DNA of 64,000 nt from the NCBI RefSeq assembly GCF_010093595.1, contig NW_022985438.1, positions 485,241 through 549,240 on the forward strand, given 5' to 3'. Position numbers and translations under genes: made by a program. The notes beneath the pieces were generated by a model that saw nothing but the letters and a program-made list of their open reading frames with translations, had not been told where the DNA came from and did no database searches. Origin of the DNA: Mytilinidion resinicola (Eukaryota; Ascomycota; Dothideomycetes; Mytilinidiales; Mytilinidiaceae). Of this stretch, positions 58,022-64,000 are shown piece by piece (positions within the stretch are counted from its first letter, which is position 1; each line of letters opens with the position of its first letter).

Positions 58022-60740
58022 TCAACCCAACCGCGTCTTCTTATGAAGATCTTGCTCATCGTCCTCTTCATCATCGCGGGAGCGTTTCGCTGGAGGCGAT
58101 GTGCTGGGTTGGTGAGCCAGAGTCCCCGAAACGATGGTGGTTGCCGCTGGAGGTGACTCGTCCTCGTCGTCATCGTAGTCAATTGAGTCCGAATCGTAGC
58201 CAGGGTCCCCCTTGACAGCCTTCACTTTGCTAGTGTTCGCATGGTTGCCGTCCACTTTCGAGTTGTCCGCGTAGCCGACGTCGGGGTTCGCCAAAGTCTC
58301 GCCATCGAAGTCCAGGTGGTCTCCAAGCTCGTCACCGCCATAGTTGGTTTCATCGAAGCCAGCACCGTCGCCACCGTTGTCGGTGTGTTCACCATGTGTC
58401 TCATACGACTCCTGGCCTGAGAAGCCCTGTTCCTGGCCTTGATAAGCCTCATCCTGAAGATCGTAGTGGCCTTCGTCGAAATCTGGGGCGTAGTTCTCAT
58501 CGAAGCCTTCACCGAAGTCAAACCCAGATTCGTGGTCGACAGGATCGGCGTGATGAGCATCATGAACGCCATCGAGTTGTCCAGGTTCGACTTCAAGATC
58601 TTGTTCTACCCCGTGCTTGCCATTGGTCTCCAAAGCTTGTTCCAGTTCTTTCTCGAGCTCAAAGTCCAAGTCGTAATCGTCCTCATGTGTCTGCTGCTGC
58701 TCTTGTACCGAAGACTGGGAAGTGCCTACCGCTTTGCTTTGGACGCCATTCAAGGTAGTGGCAGCTGCATCTGGTGGACCAAAGTCGTCATCAAGGTCAT
58801 CCAATTCATCGTAGGCATCTTCAGGATGGTTTGGCTGGCTTCCAGCTGCTGGAGTTACCTGACCCTTGGGTGTCTGAGTGGCGTCGCCTTGAACAGTTGA
58901 GGAAGCCGACGAAGGGCCTGACCCGGAATTTCCCACATTGGGAGTCGGATTGGTGTCCACTTCGTCATCAGAATAATCAATCAGATCGTCATCGTCGATT
59001 ACGTCTTTGTGGGATTCCAAGGCTGTCTTGCTCTCCGACCGGCGCTCAACTTGCTGTCCGGCGGCACCAACATCATTCTCAGTGGGTCCGGTGAGTTCAG
59101 CACCGGTTGCGACATGGCCCGCTTTTGGAGCATCCGCCGTCGAGGCCTCTACTTCGTTGTCGAAATCAAAGAGATCGTCCGACTTGTTCTCTGCTGATTC
59201 GTAGGTCCCAGCGCCTTCTGTCCCATGTTCAGTGATATGCGGCTCTGGCGCAGTTTGAGCTTCATAGTCATCATAGCCCTCGTTTTGCTGCAGTTCGTTC
59301 GGAACTTCTAGCTGTTCATGCACATCTATGGCTGCGTCATCATGTTCCGAGTGCTCGTGTTCGGCATCTTCGTATAGCGGATACTCTGAGTTCTCTTCAT
59401 CGAGATGTCCGAGGAATGTTAGCTGCGATATACCTTGTCCTTGGGAAGCAGCCGAGCTTAGCTGGGCCAAACGAGTGGAGAATCTCGTCTTCAGAGTCAG
59501 GGTCATGTAAAGGGGATCGGGGTCATGCACGCCGTCGTGTTGTTCGAGCGAAAGATATGTATAAAGGATCTGCGAAAACTTCACTTTGGACGCAAAAACA
59601 CAGTCCTAGAATATGTTAGTGTGACAGAGTAAAGGGCGGGTTTTTGTCCTGACTTACTTCACGAATGCATAAGCCAAGCTTAGCTATGTCCATTTCCAAC
59701 TCGTCTTCGTCGCTGATCGTATCACCAAGGACGGTTCTGCAAGCTTGCAAGAGCTCATAGATAGTCTCGTGCGCAATCGACTCATCTTCGAGGAAGTAGG
59801 TTTGAGACTCATCCTCCACGCGGGGATGGAATAGTGACATTGGCTCGTTGTCTGCATAGATCACGATGACAGGGTGGAGAGGACCAGGATGAGTCTGGTA
59901 GAAGTCGTCGCGCTGAGAATGTGAATGTGCGAATTCTTGAATATCATCATGAGCTGCATAGGGAGAGCCAGAATGATCATGGGTCGGCACTTCATTTTCG
60001 TCGTTACGTTCCTCACCTAGCGAGCCGGGAGGGCTCAAGTACTGCGCATGTTCCTCGTTCTGCGTAGCATCGGCCGTAACGAAATTTGGGGAAGTAGTCT
60101 CAAGATTATCGGCTGATCCTTCGACTGCGGGAAGGGGGGATACGGGGTGCACATTGCTGGGCTCAGTTGGCGAAAGAGTAGCTGGTACCGACTGAGCGAC
60201 AACACCTTCTTGTACAGCTTGTTCCGCTGTCGTTGGGGCTATAGCATCGACGGTTTGTTCATATTGGGCCTGGGTTGTCAAAAGGGCTTGGTCCACAGTG
60301 CCGGCCTCCTTGGAAACCTCGTCCTCGAAGTCGAAGTCCAGTTCGAGGTCGTCGTCCGGGTCCATAGCGACATTGGGCACGTTGGTCTGAGTGGCCTCTT
60401 CATGGCCTAACTCGCTGACATCAGTGAGATGCTCATCTGGAATGCTAATGTGGTCTTGGTTGTCCTGCATCATCCCCTCGTTGTCGTCTAGCTCATCGTC
60501 GAACATGTTATCGTCATTGTCTGGATACGTCGATTGGTGCTGAGCGTGGCCCTGATCAGACATTGCGTCTTCGAGCATCTGGTCGTCGTCGTGATGGTGC
60601 GTGTACTCGCCACCAAGATCCAGGTCAATGTCGATATCGTCGTCGCCGTATTGAATCTCGGACGTGATCTCCATATCGTCGTCTGGTGCAGTCACCTGAA
60701 GGCCAGGTGCAGGCTGTGAACCAGTGGCCAAGGCCGTCAT
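58022..60740 (-). CDS. Acidic DUF2420-like nuclear/cytosolic protein, function unknown
   Basis: Two exons, 60740-59658 and 59605-58022, with a 52-nt GTAAGT...CTAG intron that keeps phase 0, giving 888 aa. Most of the protein is disordered and rich in Asp/Glu, with runs such as GDDDIDIDLDLGG (about residue 32) and YDSDSIDYDDDEDES near the C-terminus. The only ordered-looking part spans the intron, about residues 285-430: HPVIVIYADNEPMSLFHP, then TYFLEDESIAHETIYELLQA, ISDEDELEMDIAKLGLCIRE and KVKFSQILYTYLSLEQHD. This resembles the fungal DUF2420 family, but that match is from memory and unconfirmed. A basic patch (PAKRSRD) near the end could be a nuclear signal. Confidence 0.75.
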
Positions 60741-61485
60741 GGAGGCGGCGCGGGGGCAAAGGTCGAACTCGTCTGTGAGGGCGCGTCGCGGCGCGGTCTT
60801 GAAGGGCTGCTTATCAAAACAAGTCCAGTGGCGAGGTAGTGGCGAAGTCCAGGAAGGTTGTTAGGTGTCGGGGCTGAGGGTTAGTGGGTAGGCGAGGGTG
60901 GTGGTCATGGAGTGGTGTTGGTGTCGAAGGTGGAGTGCGACGTGGGCGATTTATAGGCGGCGTGTCGCGCGGTGACTCCACGTCGACAAACAGGCAGCAG
61001 GCAGCAGGCGTCTATCTATCGCTCCGAGACAGAGTCGTGCGTCGGTCGATGAAGGAGTGCACGCTGCGCTGCGGTGGATGTGGGCGAAGGAAGGTGGAGA
61101 GTGTGTCGAAGTAGGAGGTGAAGGAGCGAGAGACGACGGGGTAAAGACAAAGGCTGCGACCACGTGCCGCCAAGCCTTTTAGCGCCAAATCGTAATTCAC
61201 ACATCGCCAGAACGGCCGGCGACAACAGCCCGCGGTGCAGCTCGATTCTCTCGCGATACGTATGTTGCAACGGCTGAGGGTGAATTCCGTTGTCGTTTGC
61301 TACGTTTCCCTACCTTCATAGCCGTGCAATTGCCCCATTTGCAGCTTGTGACTATCAAGTCTCAACCTCGAATCCCCCGCCGTCTACATCCCTCCTCGAC
61401 ACACCCTTTGGACGACTCCGACACCACCCTGAAAGCGGCATCCCCGTCACATCATACCCACGAAAGATAGCACAAAAGTCCCACA
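60741..61485. promoter_or_regulatory. Divergent promoter region between DUF2420-like and delta-COP genes
   Basis: 745 bp between two divergent start codons, so it must hold both promoters. It has no credible gene; overlapping short frames at 60884-61270 occur on both strands. No TATA box is obvious. Confidence 0.55.
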
Positions 61486-63161
61486 ATGGTAGCCTTGTTC
61501 CCATACATATTCCACCTCGAATCAAACTCACAATCCCCCCAGGTCATCCTAGCAGCCTCAATATGCACCCGCGGCGGGAAAGCCGTCCTCTCCCGCCAAT
61601 TCCGCGAAATGCAACGGTCCCGTATCGAAGCTCTCCTGGCCGCATTTCCTAAGCTCGCCGACGGCAGCACCCAACACACGACGGCCGAGCAAGACAATGT
61701 GCGCTACGTATACCAGCCTCTCGACGAACTCTACATGGTCCTCATAACGAATCGGCAATCGAACATCCTGCAAGACATCAACTCGTTACATTTATTTGCG
61801 CAGGTCGTGTCCAGCATTTGCAAGAGCCTGGACGAGCGGGAGATTGTGAAGAATGCCTTCGAACTGCTGTCAGCGTTCGACGAGCTCGTCACATTGGGAT
61901 ACAGGGAAAATCTCACACTAAGCCAGATCAAGACCTTCCTAGAAATGGAATCACACGAGGAGCGGATCCAGGAGATCATAGCACGCAACAAGGAGCTGGA
62001 GGCCAGCGAGGAGCGCAAACGCCGCGCCAAGCAGCTCGAGATGCAACGCAAGGAGATGTCACGGAGTGGACGAGCAGCTGGCGGTGCTGGCCCGCGCGCT
62101 CCCCAGTATCCCACATACACCCCCAGCGTGCCCGCCACCGTCACAGACACGTACGAGAGCTACGAGGCGGAGAAGAAGAAGAGCAGCAAACCACTCGTCA
62201 CCCGCGGCAAGGGCATGCAGCTAGGCAAGAAGTCGAAGACCAGCTCCATGTTCGACCAAGTTGCCGGCGACCTACCCCCAGAATCCGAGCCGCTCGTGCA
62301 ATCCCCCAAAGCGGCGCCCGCTGTTGCCCCTGCTTCCGCGCGCCCGTCAACGTCCTACGACCGCGAACCAGTCCACATCACGACGTCCGAGCACATCTCC
62401 GCCCGCCTCGACCGCGAAGGCCTGCTGAAGTCGTTCGAAGTTCGGGGCGACCTGTCACTGCGCATTTCGGACGCCGCACTGACGCAAGTCAAGCTCGCGC
62501 TGGCGCTCGGCGAGACGCGCAATGCGCAGCTAATCACGCACCCTAAAGCCGACAAGGCCGTCTTCAAGAACTCGCGCAACATCCAGCTCTCAGACACGTC
62601 CAAGGGCTTTCCCGTCAACATGGCCATTGCCGTTGTCAAGTGGAAGCTTGCGCCCAAGGCAGAGGACGTGTCCGACCCGCCCATCACGTTCCGCGCGTGG
62701 GTCGAGGAGAGCGGTGGAACATACAACATCACCGTTGAATACGAGCACAGCGGCGCCGACGTGCTCAACGACGTCGCCGTCACCATCCCGTTCGCCACGG
62801 ACGAGCCCAACGTCAGCTCCTTCGACGCCGTGTACGAGGTCAGCGGGGATAGCCTGGAGTGGAACATCGGCACCGTCGACGAGGAGCACTCATCCGGCAG
62901 CTTCGAGTTCGAGGCGAGCGCGGAGAGCGAGGCAGAGTTCTTCCCCATGCGCATCAAGTTCTCGAAATCGAAGCCGTTTGTCGACATTAGCGTAAGTTTC
63001 TTCTTCTCTCCCCATGAACCTCGTGGCATATTCCCCAAACTACAACACTCATCTAACCCACATCTGTGCAGGTCTCGTCCGTCTCCCTCATCAGCATGGG
63101 CCAGGACATCAACTTCTCCACCGACGTCAAGTCCGTCGCCGATGTCTATGAGGTCTCGTAA
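61486..63161 (+). CDS. ret2: Coatomer subunit delta (delta-COP)
   Basis: Three exons: 61486-61488 (the ATG alone), 61543-62991 and 63072-63161, giving 513 aa. The first intron (54 nt) has no stop and is in frame, so simple translation would add 18 foreign residues. Removing it gives M-VILAASICTRGGKAVLSR, the family's normal start. The N-terminal longin-like half has RQSNILQDINSLHLFAQ. The linker contains a Lys/Arg-rich helix, and the C-terminal mu-homology domain runs from about residue 265 (GDLSLRISDAALTQVKLAL) to the end (SLISMGQDINFSTDVKSV). Delta-COP is part of the COPI coat that returns vesicles from Golgi to ER. The gene name follows yeast RET2. Confidence 0.95.
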
Positions 63162-63642
63162 ACGTTGTCTAGGGCCTAGTTTTCACATTTCTTGCATAGA
63201 TGATGTGGCCCCTGACGATTTCGCCGGTCTGGGGAGGGGGAACGAGCAGGGGCCGTTACGGGTTAGCGAGTGCATGTGCTTATGCTGCCGTGCAGAGGGT
63301 ACTAGCTAGGACGTACGTTGATGAAAAAAAAACGAAAATGAAAACGAAAGTTCCGAACCAAGAAGCTGGCACACCTGAACTGCGGTTTTGTGCCCTTCAT
63401 TGATGCTGATATAGACCGCATTTGCCTTTTGTTTCTCAGTCTCAAAACAGCTTATTCCATCCGAGATTGTTTGGGGTTTGTGTTCCAACATGTGATTCAA
63501 AGCCATCACATCCATCTATCAAAGCTCTCGCAGTCGTGGAAGATATCATGTACTCTAATCAGCATTCGTTCCTTTCATCCCGCATATCCTCATGCCCTCG
63601 GAGTTTTCCCCGTCCGGAAGACCCTCAGTGCAGTCCTATCAG

Positions 63643-63670
63643 CCGCCATCCGCCATCCGCCATCCGCCAT
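63643..63670. repeat. 7-bp tandem repeat (CCGCCAT), 4 exact copies
   Basis: CCGCCAT repeats exactly at 63643, 63650, 63657 and 63664. Confidence 0.9.
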
Positions 63671-63863
63671 AGGAACTTTTGATCGCAGTACACTATAATA
63701 CAAACAAAGGCAGCTCCAGAAACAGCAGCAATCGATCCCTTCGCCCATCGACTTTCCTTTCCCGGAACGTGAAAGAAACAGAGAAACTAAAACAACGCAT
63801 ACAGGTGTAATACATACCCATCCCGTCATAGCCCTTTCCATGAGGGTCGAATAAAGTAAAGAA

Positions 63864-63926
63864 ACCATAGACCATAGACCGTAGACCGTAGACCGTAGAC
63901 CGTAGACCGTAGACCGTAGACCATAG
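63864..63926. repeat. 7-bp tandem repeat (ACCGTAG/ACCATAG), 9 copies
   Basis: Nine head-to-tail heptamers: two ACCATAG, six ACCGTAG and one ACCATAG. The only variation is G versus A at one position, which is symmetric at the two ends of the array. Confidence 0.9.
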
Positions 63927-64000
63927 ACCGATAGGCAAATCCACCCCTCAGCCGCCGACAACGCCCATCACCACCACCACCCCCCCTTTCTCAAAAACAC

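Larger units (their letters stand above)
63162..64000. other. 3' flank of delta-COP gene, no gene seen
   Basis: Non-coding sequence with two heptamer repeats (listed separately). It ends at the window edge in a C-rich stretch. Confidence 0.5.

Noticed and set aside
63864..63926. Possible CRISPR-like array
   Set aside because: The units are 7 bp head-to-tail with no spacers, so it is a minisatellite, and the genome is fungal.

Overview
The window is nuclear DNA of a filamentous ascomycete (Pezizomycotina; Dothideomycetes-like, but class is a guess). The evidence is short GT-AG introns of about 40-110 nt, fungal-specific families (HET domain, DUF6604, a CMT1-type mannosyltransferase, a HAK potassium transporter, GPI-anchored secreted proteins) and an AT-rich island whose pattern, C-to-T and G-to-A with TpA enrichment, is that of repeat-induced point mutation (RIP). 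No tRNA, rRNA, CRISPR array or prokaryotic feature was seen.

Region 1 (1 to about 9985) is a gene-free, RIP-degraded repeat island. It contains one complete Ty3/gypsy chromovirus (2351-8320) with two 410-bp LTRs, a perfect 5-bp target duplication and recognisable relics of the CCHC knuckle, reverse transcriptase, RNase H, integrase and chromodomain. Region 2 (about 10-25 kb) is gene-bearing: a GT69 mannosyltransferase, an intact HET-domain gene, a membrane-anchored monothiol glutaredoxin, a six-exon HAK potassium transporter and a small Cys/Gly-rich protein.

Region 3 (25.4-43.1 kb) is the unusual part. Seven successive loci carry stops or frame breaks: a HET-E-type HET relic, a second HET relic, a GH43 glycosidase relic, a DUF6604 gene, a gasdermin-like gene, a repeat-plus-subtilisin (S8) protease and an F-box gene. 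Only a secreted, GPI-anchored globin-like protein and a one-pass membrane protein look intact among them. The gasdermin-like and S8 protease loci are close neighbours in divergent orientation, an arrangement known from fungal allorecognition cell-death pairs (het-Q1/het-Q2). With three HET loci and a DUF6604 gene nearby, I read the stretch as a decaying non-self-recognition and cell-death neighbourhood. The gasdermin assignment is an inference from short motifs and context.

Region 4 (43.3-64 kb) is ordinary conserved euchromatin: an MFS sugar transporter, an Asn-rich Cys-cluster protein, the APC/C subunit Apc4, a NIPA-type magnesium transporter, an acidic DUF2420-like protein and the coatomer delta subunit. 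Exon structures here were solved by reading splice sites and frame. Notable are a probable GC-AG intron in apc4 and a start exon in the delta-COP gene that consists only of the ATG.
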